Below, piece after piece: positions 51,812-60,287 of a stretch of 64,000 nt of DNA (positions within the stretch are counted from its first letter, which is position 1; each line of letters starts with the position of its first letter). The notes beneath the pieces were generated by a model. That model worked only from the letters and a program-made list of their open reading frames with translations, was not told where the DNA came from and did not search any database. Position numbers and translations under genes: made by a program. Source of the stretch: an uncultured Bizionia sp. (GTDB taxonomy: Bacteria; Bacteroidota; Bacteroidia; Flavobacteriales; Flavobacteriaceae); assembly GCA_947496215.1 (NCBI GenBank), contig CANMCF010000018.1, positions 27,735 through 91,734 of the forward strand, in the 5' to 3' direction.

Positions 51812-53881
51812 TTAATGGTTTATTCCTTCCAAATCTAACAGAAAAGCATACTCCAAAGCGACCTCTTTCAAACTTTCAAATCTGCCAGATGCTCCTCCAT
51901 GCCCAGAATCCATATCTATGTGAAATAACAATCTCTTGTCATCGGTTTTTACGTCTCTTATTCTTGCCACCCACTTTGCTGGCTCCCAATATTGTACTTG
52001 AGAGTCATGTAGACCCGTAGTTACCAACATATGGGGATAGGCTTTTTTCATAACATTGTCATAAGGTGAGTACGATTTCATATAATCATAATACTCTTTC
52101 TCATTAGGATTTCCCCATTCGTCATACTCTCCTGTTGTTAAAGGAATACTGTCATCCAACATGGTCGTAACCACATCCACGAAAGGAACTGCTGCAATGA
52201 CCCCATTATACAACTCTGGATTTAAATTGACAATGGTTCCCATCAACAACCCTCCTGCGCTACCTCCCATGGCATATAAATGCTTGGAAGAAGTATAGTT
52301 TTCATTAATCAAATGCTTGGAGCAGTCTATGAAATCTGTAAACGTGTTCATTTTCTTCAACAGCTTTCCATCTTCATACCATTTTCTTCCCAAATACTCT
52401 CCTCCTCTTATATGTGCTATCGCATATATGAAACCTCTATCCAGCAAGCTTAATCGTATTGAGGAAAAATAAGGGTCTATCGTCGATCCATAGGAACCGT
52501 AGGCATATTGTAACAATGGATTGTTACCATCCAAATTCAATCCTTTTTTATAGACCAATGAGATAGGGATTTTGGCTCCATCTCTAGCAGTCGCCCATAT
52601 ACGATCCGACTCATAATTATTTTTATCGAACAGACCTCCAAGCACGGTTTGTTCTTTCAAGATCTTTTTTTCCTTGGTGTCGAAATTATAATCGATCACC
52701 GAGTTTGGAGTTGTCAATCCATTGTAGCTGTATCTTAGGTCCGTACTGTTAAAATCCGGATTGTTTCCTATGCCAGCCGTATAAGTTTCATTGCTGAATG
52801 GCAAATAATAATCTTCTTCCCCATTCCAACCGATTATTCTAATCCTATTTAACCCATTCTCTCTTTCATTCACAACCAGATACTTATTGAAGATTTCTAT
52901 TTCTTCTATGAGCACACTATCTCTGTGTGGCAAGACATCAGTCCAATTTTCTTTTTCAGTTTTATGCTCAGGTGTCTTTTGAAGCTTGAAGTTGGTTGCA
53001 TTGTCCTTGTTAGTTATGATGTAAAAGCTATCATCATAATGAGATATGGAATATTCCAACTCTCGTTCACGCTCCTGAAACACCTTAAATTCCCCATCTG
53101 CGGTATTTGCATTCAATATCCTATACTCCGATGTCAATGTACTGGAAGATCCAATTACAAGGTATTTCTTTGATTTTGTCTTATATACAAACGTATTGAA
53201 TGTTTCGTCTGTTTCATTGAACACCAAAACATCCTGTGATTTGCTTGTATTCAATTTATGTTTGTAAATTTTATCGGATCGTAACGTTACCTCGTCTTTT
53301 TTAGAATAGAACAATGTCTTGTTGTCATTCGCCCAAGTAGAACTCCCTGTGGTATTCTCGATTTTATCGAAAAACACCTCTCCTGTAATCAGGCTTTTTA
53401 TTTGAAGCGTGTACTGCCTTCTACTAACCGTATCTACCGAAAAACTTGCCATTGTATTGTCTGGGCTTATGGAAATGCCACCTAATTTGAAATAGGTATG
53501 CTCCTTTGCCATCTCATTACAATCAAACAACAATTCTTCCTCTGCATCCAAACTTTCCTTTTTACGTGTGTATATAGGATACCCTTTGCCTTTTTCAAAC
53601 TTGGTGATATACCAGTATCCATTCAACTTATAAGGTACAGAAGCATCGTCTTCCTTTATTCGGCCTTTCATTTCCTCGAACAGTTCCTTTTGAAAAGATT
53701 CCGTATGCTTCAATGTTTCTTTTGTGTATTCATTTTCAGCATTCAAATAAGCTATGACCTCTTCATCTTCCCTATCATTCAACCAAAAATAATTATCGAT
53801 TCTCACATCATTGTGAATTTCTAATTGCTTTGGCTCTTTTTTGGCTATCGGAGCTTTATTTAGTGTAATCTTCTCTATCAT
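51812..53881 (-). CDS. S9A-family prolyl oligopeptidase (oligopeptidase B-like)
   Basis: This serine peptidase cleaves short peptides after basic residues (oligopeptidase B) or proline. The N-terminal half is the seven-blade propeller with motifs such as NDVRIDNYFWLNDRED and YPIYTRKKE. The hydrolase domain has the nucleophile elbow AMGGSAGGLLMG, then the Asp in GLHDSQVQYWEP and the His in DSGHGGASGR, in proper order. Length 689 aa is normal. There is no signal peptide, so it is cytosolic. The DQxQYWEP/SGHGG form fits the oligopeptidase B branch. Confidence 0.92.
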   Translation of the reverse strand: MIEKITLNKAPIAKKEPKQLEIHNDVRIDNYFWLNDREDEEVIAYLNAENEYTKETLKHTESFQKELFEEMKGRIKEDDASVPYKLNGYWYITKFEKGKGYPIYTRKKESLDAEEELLFDCNEMAKEHTYFKLGGISISPDNTMASFSVDTVSRRQYTLQIKSLITGEVFFDKIENTTGSSTWANDNKTLFYSKKDEVTLRSDKIYKHKLNTSKSQDVLVFNETDETFNTFVYKTKSKKYLVIGSSSTLTSEYRILNANTADGEFKVFQERERELEYSISHYDDSFYIITNKDNATNFKLQKTPEHKTEKENWTDVLPHRDSVLIEEIEIFNKYLVVNERENGLNRIRIIGWNGEEDYYLPFSNETYTAGIGNNPDFNSTDLRYSYNGLTTPNSVIDYNFDTKEKKILKEQTVLGGLFDKNNYESDRIWATARDGAKIPISLVYKKGLNLDGNNPLLQYAYGSYGSTIDPYFSSIRLSLLDRGFIYAIAHIRGGEYLGRKWYEDGKLLKKMNTFTDFIDCSKHLINENYTSSKHLYAMGGSAGGLLMGTIVNLNPELYNGVIAAVPFVDVVTTMLDDSIPLTTGEYDEWGNPNEKEYYDYMKSYSPYDNVMKKAYPHMLVTTGLHDSQVQYWEPAKWVARIRDVKTDDKRLLFHIDMDSGHGGASGRFESLKEVALEYAFLLDLEGINH

Positions 53882-53984
53882 ATTTTGGTTTTGTTTACAA
53901 TGTGGTAAAAGTAAAACTTATGATTATAATATTTCGTTAAATTCTTCTTATTAAATTATTAAGTGGAATACGACCTCAATTTAA

Positions 53985-53992
53985 TAAATTTG
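53985..53992 (+). promoter_or_regulatory. -7 box (TAAATTTG) of ybaB
   Basis: Perfect TAnnTTTG match ending 29 nt before the ATG at 54022. Confidence 0.55.
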
Positions 53993-54021
53993 CGCAGAAA
54001 TAAACTTATAATATCAAAATT

Positions 54022-54345
54022 ATGTTTGGAGATCTTAGTGGAATGATGGGTAAATTACAAGATGCCCAGAAAAAAGTAGAAGAAACAAAGCAACGTTTGA
54101 ATACAGTCTTAGTTGACGAAAAAAGCAATGACAGCTTGTTAAAAATCACATTAACTGCCAATAGGACCATTAAATCCATTGCAATTGATGATTCGCTTTT
54201 AAAAGACAAGGAACAGTTGGAAGACTATCTCATCTTGACATTGAATAGAGCCATAGAAAAAGCAACTAGCATCAATGAAGCAGAATTGGCTGCAGCTGCT
54301 AAAGATGGCATGCCCAACATTCCAGGAATGGACATGTTCAAGTAA
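54022..54345 (+). CDS. YbaB/EbfC-family nucleoid-associated protein
   Basis: This 107-aa DNA-binding protein forms dimers that bind DNA nonspecifically and help organise the nucleoid. The tweezer fold starts [24 protein letters not shown]; the middle strand pair [21 protein letters not shown] is the conserved core. In many bacteria ybaB is next to dnaX/recR; here it is alone between a promoter and a terminator. Confidence 0.92.
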   Translation: MFGDLSGMMGKLQDAQKKVEETKQRLNTVLVDEKSNDSLLKITLTANRTIKSIAIDDSLLKDKEQLEDYLILTLNRAIEKATSINEAELAAAAKDGMPNIPGMDMFK

Positions 54346-54368
54346 GCTTACTATTTAATCGAAAATCG

Positions 54369-54394
54369 AAAAACGCCAAATTGGCGTTTTTTTT
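54369..54394 (+). terminator. Terminator after ybaB
   Basis: AAAAACGCCAA pairs with TTGGCGTTTTT with a minimal loop, followed by more T. Between convergent genes. Confidence 0.8.
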
Positions 54395-54406
54395 ATATAT
54401 GGCTTA

Positions 54407-54958
54407 TCAATCAAGTTCTAAATCACTCACCCTCCGGAAAGACTTTGTATTCTTAATGTACTCTGGAGAATTCATAAATAGTTGTTCCACTTGCTTGTCC
54501 CATTCTTTTACTATGTCAAAATAACTGGTGTTGACTTCTGCCATTATCGAGTTACAATCTTTGCAAGTATGCTTGTAACCAAGAAAATAATGCCCGAATT
54601 CGTGAAAAGCCACAACCCTTAGTATCTCATTGTCAAGAAGGGTTATTTTACTAAAAATTATTTTTTCGACTTCCCTTTCCTTGTTTCTTACCAACATTCC
54701 CAAAGTTCCCCCGCTAGGTGATACCTTCAAGGTATCAACGATGGCAATCTCCTTCAAGTTGAACAGTTTATCTGAAAAATCTATATTGTACTTCTTGCAT
54801 TGCTTTAAAAACTCGTCTAAATGCGGTTGTATCAAACCATCCGTTTTTAAAACATTTGATGTTGTTATGCTTTCTGGAAGCTCATAATTTGAATTTTGAG
54901 CATATGAACTAACTATAACCGTTAATAGCAAGCAAAGAGTTAGGGATAAACTTTTCAT
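54407..54958 (-). CDS. Secreted metzincin-like zinc protein
   Basis: This 183-aa exported protein has a signal peptide (about residues 1-20, ending YAQ). Its extended zinc motif AFHEFGHYFLGYKH (His119, Glu120, His123, Gly127, His130: HEXXHXXGXXH) is followed nine residues later by SIMAE, a candidate Met-turn (Met139). That combination is the metzincin hallmark. The small size and lack of a T9SS sorting domain point to a periplasmic or lipid-free secreted peptidase with unknown substrate. It is monocistronic. Confidence 0.8.
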   Translation of the reverse strand: MKSLSLTLCLLLTVIVSSYAQNSNYELPESITTSNVLKTDGLIQPHLDEFLKQCKKYNIDFSDKLFNLKEIAIVDTLKVSPSGGTLGMLVRNKEREVEKIIFSKITLLDNEILRVVAFHEFGHYFLGYKHTCKDCNSIMAEVNTSYFDIVKEWDKQVEQLFMNSPEYIKNTKSFRRVSDLELD

Positions 54959-55151
54959 TTTAAAAAGGGGTTAAAATTGACCTGCAGCACCAAAACCAAA
55001 ATAACAACCTGACTACCAAATAGTTATTATGATTTTTTTTTTTTTTGCGAACATAATTCAAATGTTTCACTAAAACAAACAAAAAACGTATTTTAACGAT
55101 AATTATTGTGCTTCATCGTTTTATTGAATTTTACCCTCTTAAAATTGATAA

Positions 55152-55187
55152 AAATAAAAAAGGAAACCGTATAGGTTTCCTTTTTAT
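55152..55187 (-). terminator. Terminator after the repeat-rich OmpA gene
   Basis: AAAAAGGAAACC and GGTTTCCTTTTT pair around a short loop downstream of the minus-strand stop at 55214. Confidence 0.75.
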
Positions 55188-55213
55188 TAAAACTAATTAA
55201 GATTACTTATATT

Positions 55214-56887
55214 TTAATTGGCGTTTATAACTCTAAATTGTGTTCTTCTATTTGCCAAGTGCTCTCTTTCTGTACAAGACACACCATCTGAACAACGATT
55301 TGTCAATCTGGATTCACCATAACCATTGGAAACGATTCTACTTGAATTTATACCTTTGGATATCAAATAATTCGTCACAGCTTGAGCTCTTCTTTCCGAT
55401 AAGGAAGAATTGCTTGATTTAGATCCTCTGGAATCTGTATGTGAAGCGATCTCCACAGATACTCCCTCTGCAAGAACCGGCAATAATTTTGCATCAATCT
55501 CAGCTTTGGCTGCATTTGTTAGTGATGCAGAACCCAAATTCCAGTTTATGTTAAGATCGTTATACTCTACAATCTTACAATCCACTTCTTTCCATGTTGT
55601 CAAACCTCCTTTGGTTTGCAATACTTCTTTCGTAACTGTTTTAGTTACAGAAGGAACATTAGTCTCAACAACTTTGGAATCTTCAGTCAAGAGTGTTTTC
55701 TTTATTGTAGATGTTTTTTGAGGAATATCAATTGCTCTAGTCGTTGGAGGTGTCACCATCACTACACGTTTCATAGTTTTTGTAACTGCTGGTATTTCTA
55801 CCACTCTAGTAGTTTCAGGGATAATTACTGTTCTCTTAACTGTTTTTGTCTCCTCAGGAATTTCTATCACTCTAGTTGTTGGAGGTGTTACCATTACTAC
55901 ACGCTTCATGGTCTTTTTAACTGCTGGGATAGGAATCACTCTTGTTGTTGGAGGCGTTACCATTACTGTTTTCTTAACCGTTTTGGTTACTTCAGGAATG
56001 TCTATTACTCTTGTAGTCGCAGGCTTGGTAACAATTTTCTTGGTATAGCTAGACATACCACAATTTGGATCTGAACTCGTATCACAATCTGGAGTTCTTA
56101 TAAAAGAGGCATCTGCTGCCAAATCTGTCGTGTTTATTGTTATGTTTTGAGCTGGCACTGCTTTATAACACCAGTATCTACAATCGTTAGGATCGCTAGA
56201 TTGACAATCTGCCGCAGGTGTGTCGCTCATACCCCATTTTGCAGTAGCTGGTTTAGTTTCGATGATCTGATAATTTGGAGAAAATTTTGCTGGCACGACT
56301 TTCAAGGAAGACCCAAACTCTCTTTTTCTGTAAGCAATGGCTTCTGTCCCATACTCAGCAGGAATTACTTCCAAGCGCTGTGATGCTTCTTTAGTCACTA
56401 CCGTTACATTTTGAGTTTCGTACACAGCTGGCACCATTTCCAATTTTTGGCTTGCTGGTTGAGTTACGACTTCAAAGGTTTGTGTTTCGTATACTGCTGG
56501 CACGATTTCCAATCTCTGACTAGCTGCCTGTACTACAACAGTCTCAGTTTGAGTTTCCGTTCTAGATGCTATTTTTTCCAAACGTTGAGCGCCTTCTTTA
56601 ACAACAACTTCAAAAGTTTGAGTTTCATATTTGGCTGGTACTACTTCAAGCTTTTGACTTGCGTCTGCTATAACCACAGTTTCAGTCTCTGTTGAATATT
56701 TAGCAGGCACTGTACTTAATTTTTTATACGCTGGTGCCACTTGGACGGTTACATCCTGATTTACCCAAATGTCCGGTGTTACACAACGAACGTAACATTT
56801 TCCTGGTTCTGGATTGGTTGGTAAATCTTGAGCAAAAGCAGTAATGCTAATTGCTACAGACATAAATGTTAGTAAGATTTTTTTCAT
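55214..56887 (-). CDS. OmpA-family protein with two sets of internal repeats
   Basis: This 557-aa exported protein has a signal peptide (to about residue 20, TAFAQ). Residues about 45-190 are six or seven 24-residue repeats of the type SQKLEVVPAKYETQTFEVVV. A Cys-containing linker follows (about 220-280). A second array (about 285-430) has about six units like TTRVIDIPEVTKTVKKTVMV. The C-terminal OmpA domain carries SVEIASHTDSRGSKSS, SERRAQAVTNYL and the NRRTQFRVI end, so it binds peptidoglycan. The two arrays look like extended beta repeats, a possible stalk between wall and membrane. It is monocistronic. Confidence 0.85.
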   Translation of the reverse strand: MKKILLTFMSVAISITAFAQDLPTNPEPGKCYVRCVTPDIWVNQDVTVQVAPAYKKLSTVPAKYSTETETVVIADASQKLEVVPAKYETQTFEVVVKEGAQRLEKIASRTETQTETVVVQAASQRLEIVPAVYETQTFEVVTQPASQKLEMVPAVYETQNVTVVTKEASQRLEVIPAEYGTEAIAYRKREFGSSLKVVPAKFSPNYQIIETKPATAKWGMSDTPAADCQSSDPNDCRYWCYKAVPAQNITINTTDLAADASFIRTPDCDTSSDPNCGMSSYTKKIVTKPATTRVIDIPEVTKTVKKTVMVTPPTTRVIPIPAVKKTMKRVVMVTPPTTRVIEIPEETKTVKRTVIIPETTRVVEIPAVTKTMKRVVMVTPPTTRAIDIPQKTSTIKKTLLTEDSKVVETNVPSVTKTVTKEVLQTKGGLTTWKEVDCKIVEYNDLNINWNLGSASLTNAAKAEIDAKLLPVLAEGVSVEIASHTDSRGSKSSNSSLSERRAQAVTNYLISKGINSSRIVSNGYGESRLTNRCSDGVSCTEREHLANRRTQFRVINAN

Positions 56888-57109
56888 TTGTTTGAAGATT
56901 TAATGGTTATTTTACGATTAATATAAACTAGTAGAAGGGGTATTAGCTTGTTCTACTAATTTCGGATAAAATTACCTGCTATCAAACCGAATCTTTCTTT
57001 AAATGTTAAAAAAGCCTCAATCTTTCGATGAAAGACACAAAAATATCGACAAAAAACGATTATTTTTTTAAACACTAAAAATGAAATAGTTACGTAATTA
57101 TATTGTATT

Positions 57110-58129
57110 TTATAGTAACTCCAAAATAGATAAAAAGTGATTGTGCATTTCTAAATCATAGTCCAAATGTGTTACTATTCTTACCTTTCCTGCTCCTAAC
57201 GAAATAATTTTTACTTTTTTATTTGCCAACTTTTCTATAAATTTTTCTTCAGGCATTTTTTCATTTAAACTAAAGATGACAATATTTGTTTCAACTGGTT
57301 CCACACTATTTACATACCACTGCGTTTTTAAGGCAGCTTCAATGTCTTTTGCTTTTTTGTGATCCTCCTTCAACATATCCATATTGTGATCCAAGGCGTA
57401 TAATCCTGCTGCTGCTAAAAAACCAACTTGACGCATTCCTCCTCCCAAAATCTTTCTTATGCGCATTGCGTTTTCCATTAATTCTTCATTTCCCAACAAA
57501 ACAGAACCCACTGGACACCCCAAGCCTTTGCTCAAGCATACGGATATCGTATCGAAGACCTCCCCATACTGCTCTGGTGTTTCATTTTTAACTACTAGAG
57601 CATTCCAAAGACGAGCTCCATCCAAATGCAAACCTAGATTATTTGCATCACATACTTTTCGAATGTTTAAAATCTCATTGAAATCCCAACAAGCTCCACC
57701 TCCTTTATTGGTCGTATTCTCAATTTCAACCAACGAAGTCATAGGACTATGGTAAAAACTTGGTGGGTTTATAACCTCCTCTACCTGTTTAGCTGTAAAC
57801 ATTCCACGATCTCCATCTATCAATTTGCAAGAAACCCCACTGTTGAAAGAGGCACCTCCTCCTTCATAGTTAAATATATGTGAGTACTTATCACATATGA
57901 CTTGATCTCCTGGATTGGTGTGCAGTTTTATGGCTGCTTGATTTGCCATGGTCCCACTAGGGAAGAACATCGCTTGTTGTTTTCCAAAAAGTTTGGCCAA
58001 TCGTGTTTCCAGTTCATTCACCGTTTCATCTTCTTTGAATACATCATCTCCAACTTTCGCCGACATTATGGCCTCCAACATTCCTTGTGACGGTTTGGTA
58101 ACGGTGTCGCTTCTTAAATCTATTGTCAT
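57110..58129 (-). CDS. ltaE: Low-specificity L-threonine aldolase
   Basis: This PLP enzyme cleaves threonine and allo-threonine to glycine and acetaldehyde. It has the N-terminal IDLRSDTVTKPSQGM, then CDKYSHIFNYEGGG, the LHLDGARLWNA motif and a PLP Lys in CLSKGLGCPVGSVLLG. Length 339 aa is normal for the tetrameric family. It is divergent from prfB with about 100 nt between. Confidence 0.93.
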   Translation of the reverse strand: MTIDLRSDTVTKPSQGMLEAIMSAKVGDDVFKEDETVNELETRLAKLFGKQQAMFFPSGTMANQAAIKLHTNPGDQVICDKYSHIFNYEGGGASFNSGVSCKLIDGDRGMFTAKQVEEVINPPSFYHSPMTSLVEIENTTNKGGGACWDFNEILNIRKVCDANNLGLHLDGARLWNALVVKNETPEQYGEVFDTISVCLSKGLGCPVGSVLLGNEELMENAMRIRKILGGGMRQVGFLAAAGLYALDHNMDMLKEDHKKAKDIEAALKTQWYVNSVEPVETNIVIFSLNEKMPEEKFIEKLANKKVKIISLGAGKVRIVTHLDYDLEMHNHFLSILELL

Positions 58130-58172
58130 TTGATTTCATTTTTCAGCATAAAATTATAAAATATGCTTCTAA

Positions 58173-58206
58173 TTGCTTTCAGATAATAGTATAAATTCTA
58201 TTTTTG
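58173..58206 (+). promoter_or_regulatory. Promoter TTG-N23-TATTTTTG of prfB
   Basis: TATTTTTG at 58199-58206 fits TAnnTTTG; TTG at 58173-58175 is 23 bp upstream, at the long end of the usual spacing. The ATG at 58226 follows 19 nt later. Confidence 0.45.
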
Positions 58207-58225
58207 TTTTCAAACGATAAAACAA

Positions 58226-59336
58226 ATGACAACATCAGATCATATTAAAGATCTCTCTAAACGCCTTAATGCTTTAAGGCAATATCTTTGACATAGATGC
58301 CAAACTAATAGAAATACAAAACGAAGAAGAACAAACTTTTGATCCCAATTTCTGGAACGACTCCAAAGCTGCCGAAAGCATCATGAAGTCAATTCGCATC
58401 AAGAAAAAATGGGTAGAAGACTACAATGCCTCCAAAACGCTTGTGGAGGATTTGGAAGTCATCTATGAATTTTACAAAGAGGACGAAGCTTCCGTAGAAG
58501 ATGTCGATCAACGTTTTGATAGTGCAAAAACCAAAATTGAAGACCTAGAGTTCAAAAACATGCTTTCTGAGGAAGGTGACAATTTAAGTGCCGTACTACA
58601 AATAACGGCAGGTGCTGGTGGTACGGAAAGTTGTGACTGGGCAAATATGCTATTACGTATGTACTTGATGTATGCCGAGAAAAATGGATTCAAGGTAAAG
58701 GAATTGAACTTTCAAGAAGGAGATGTCGCTGGCATTAAGACCGTAACCATCGAAATTGAAGGTGATTATGCCTTTGGGTGGCTAAAAGGTGAAAATGGAG
58801 TACATCGCTTGGTACGTATTTCTCCATTTGACAGCAATGCCAAACGGCATACCAGCTTCGCATCTGTTTATGTATACCCTTTAGTGGATGATAGCATCGA
58901 GATTGAAATAAACCCCGCAGACATAGACATTACCACAGCTCGTTCCAGTGGTGCTGGTGGTCAAAATGTGAATAAAGTAGAAACAAAGGTACAGCTAACT
59001 CACAAACCATCAGGAATACAAATCTCCTGCTCCGAAACCCGTTCTCAACATGACAACAGGGCTAGAGCAATGCAAATGTTGAAATCACAACTTTATGAGA
59101 TAGAGCTCCAAAAACAACTAGCGCAACGTGAAGACATCGAGGCTGGAAAAATGAAAATTGAATGGGGTAGCCAGATTAGAAACTACGTGATGCATCCTTA
59201 CAAATTGGTTAAAGATGTCCGTTCTACTCATGAAACTGGAAATGTGGATGCCGTAATGGATGGGGAAATCACACCTTTTCTAAAAGCCTATCTAATGATG
59301 ATGGGGCAACAAAACTCAGAAAAAGACACATTATAA
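58226..59336 (+). CDS. prfB: Peptide chain release factor 2 with programmed +1 frameshift
   Basis: RF2 releases completed proteins at UGA and UAA codons. Translation starts at ATG 58226, reads 21 codons, and meets an in-frame TGA at 58289-58291 in the context TATCTTTGAC with an AGG upstream. This is the classic autoregulatory frameshift site at which slow RF2-dependent termination allows a +1 shift. Reading then continues from GAC 58290 to the stop at 59336, giving 369 aa. The SPF recognition motif (RISPFDSN) and the catalytic GGQ in [11 protein letters not shown] are both present. Annotation without the frameshift would start artificially at 58383. Confidence 0.95.
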
Positions 59337-59346
59337 AATTAAAAAT

Positions 59347-59688
59347 ATGATAAAAATATACCATAACAACAGATGTAGCAAATCCCGCTGTGGATTGGAA
59401 ATCGTCAAAGATTCCGGTCAAGAGTTTGAAATCGTAAATTATCTTGTCGATATTCCCAATATTGCAGATTTAAAAAACATCATTAACCTTTTGGATATCT
59501 CCCCTATTGAACTCATTCGCAAAAATGAGGCCATTTGGAAAGACAAATACAAAGGATTGGACTTATCTAACGATGAGTTGATGAAAGCTATGGTAGAGCA
59601 TCCAAAATTAATAGAGCGTCCAATAGTGATAAATGGCAACAAGGCCATAGTTGGTCGTCCACCGGAACTCATCAAAACAATAATATAA
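59347..59688 (+). CDS. ArsC/Spx-family reductase
   Basis: This 113-aa thioredoxin-fold protein of the ArsC family reduces arsenate with glutaredoxin in characterised members. It begins IKIYHNNRCSKSRCGLEI, with the catalytic Cys in the loop after the first strand, and ends RPIVINGNKAIVGRPPE, the ArsC C-terminal Arg motif. Whether it acts on arsenate is not shown; no arsR or arsB gene is near. It lies 10 nt after prfB and is probably cotranscribed with it. Confidence 0.82.
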   Translation: MIKIYHNNRCSKSRCGLEIVKDSGQEFEIVNYLVDIPNIADLKNIINLLDISPIELIRKNEAIWKDKYKGLDLSNDELMKAMVEHPKLIERPIVINGNKAIVGRPPELIKTII

Positions 59689-59812
59689 CTTTGAATAGTA
59701 CCACAACATCTATGATTTAAACCATATGGAAATGTAAGATTTAACCAAGCTTTCATATAAAAAGACCAATCTTGAACTAACTGACCAATCTCCCCTAAAT
59801 CCCTAAATTAAA

Positions 59813-60172
59813 ATGATAGTAATATATCACAACCCTAACTCCAACGATTCAAAAGAATGCCTTGAAATACTTGAAACGAGCAAACACAACCATGAAGTCA
59901 TCAAATACGAAGAAAAAATTTTAGACGAAATCAAGCTATCCAAAATTGTCAATCTCCTAAAGATAAAGCCAGAAGAGCTCATTAGAAAGAACTCCAAGAT
60001 TTGGTTAACCAAATTTCAACACTTGATAGATGCTGGGCATCATTTTACAGATAACGAATACATAACCATAATGATTGAGCACCAAGATTTGATTGAGAGA
60101 CCAATTATTATAAATGGGGAAAAGGCAGTTATCGGTAAACCTCCCAAAAAAATATTCGATATCATATCCTAA
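59813..60172 (+). CDS. ArsC-family paralogue lacking the catalytic Cys
   Basis: This 119-aa paralogue of the preceding gene keeps the fold, with MIVIYHNPNSNDSKECLEI at the start and RPIIINGEKAVIGKPPKK at the end. Aligning with its neighbour, the catalytic Cys position is Ser (SNDSK against CSKSR). Another Cys comes six residues later. Arg contacts that bind arsenate in ArsC are only partly kept. It is therefore unlikely to be an arsenate reductase and may be an Spx-like or binding protein. The product of tandem duplication, 124 nt downstream. Confidence 0.75.
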   Translation: MIVIYHNPNSNDSKECLEILETSKHNHEVIKYEEKILDEIKLSKIVNLLKIKPEELIRKNSKIWLTKFQHLIDAGHHFTDNEYITIMIEHQDLIERPIIINGEKAVIGKPPKKIFDIIS

Positions 60173-60179
60173 CATAAAG

Positions 60180-60214
60180 AAGCTTCAAATATTGCGGATG
60201 TTTGAAGCTTTTAC
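60180..60214 (+). terminator. Terminator after the ArsC-like gene pair
   Basis: AAGCTTCAAA pairs with TTTGAAGCTT around an 11-nt loop, followed by TT. Confidence 0.7.
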
Positions 60215-60254
60215 ATTTAACAAACATTTAACCAATCCCAACTAAACCATATTC

Positions 60255-60262
60255 TATTTTTG
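60255..60262 (+). promoter_or_regulatory. -7 box (TATTTTTG) of the TonB-dependent receptor
   Basis: Perfect TAnnTTTG match ending 25 nt before the ATG at 60288. Confidence 0.5.
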
Positions 60263-60287
60263 CTGTCTTACTAGCTAAAATAAAGAT

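Noticed and set aside
55730..56010. Regularly spaced repeats resembling a CRISPR array
   Set aside because: Repeats are in frame, code for protein units of 23-24 residues, and vary between copies; no spacers or cas genes.
55616..56695. Long open frames opposite the repeat-rich OmpA gene
   Set aside because: Antisense shadows created by its repetitive codons; the minus-strand protein has a signal peptide and an OmpA domain.
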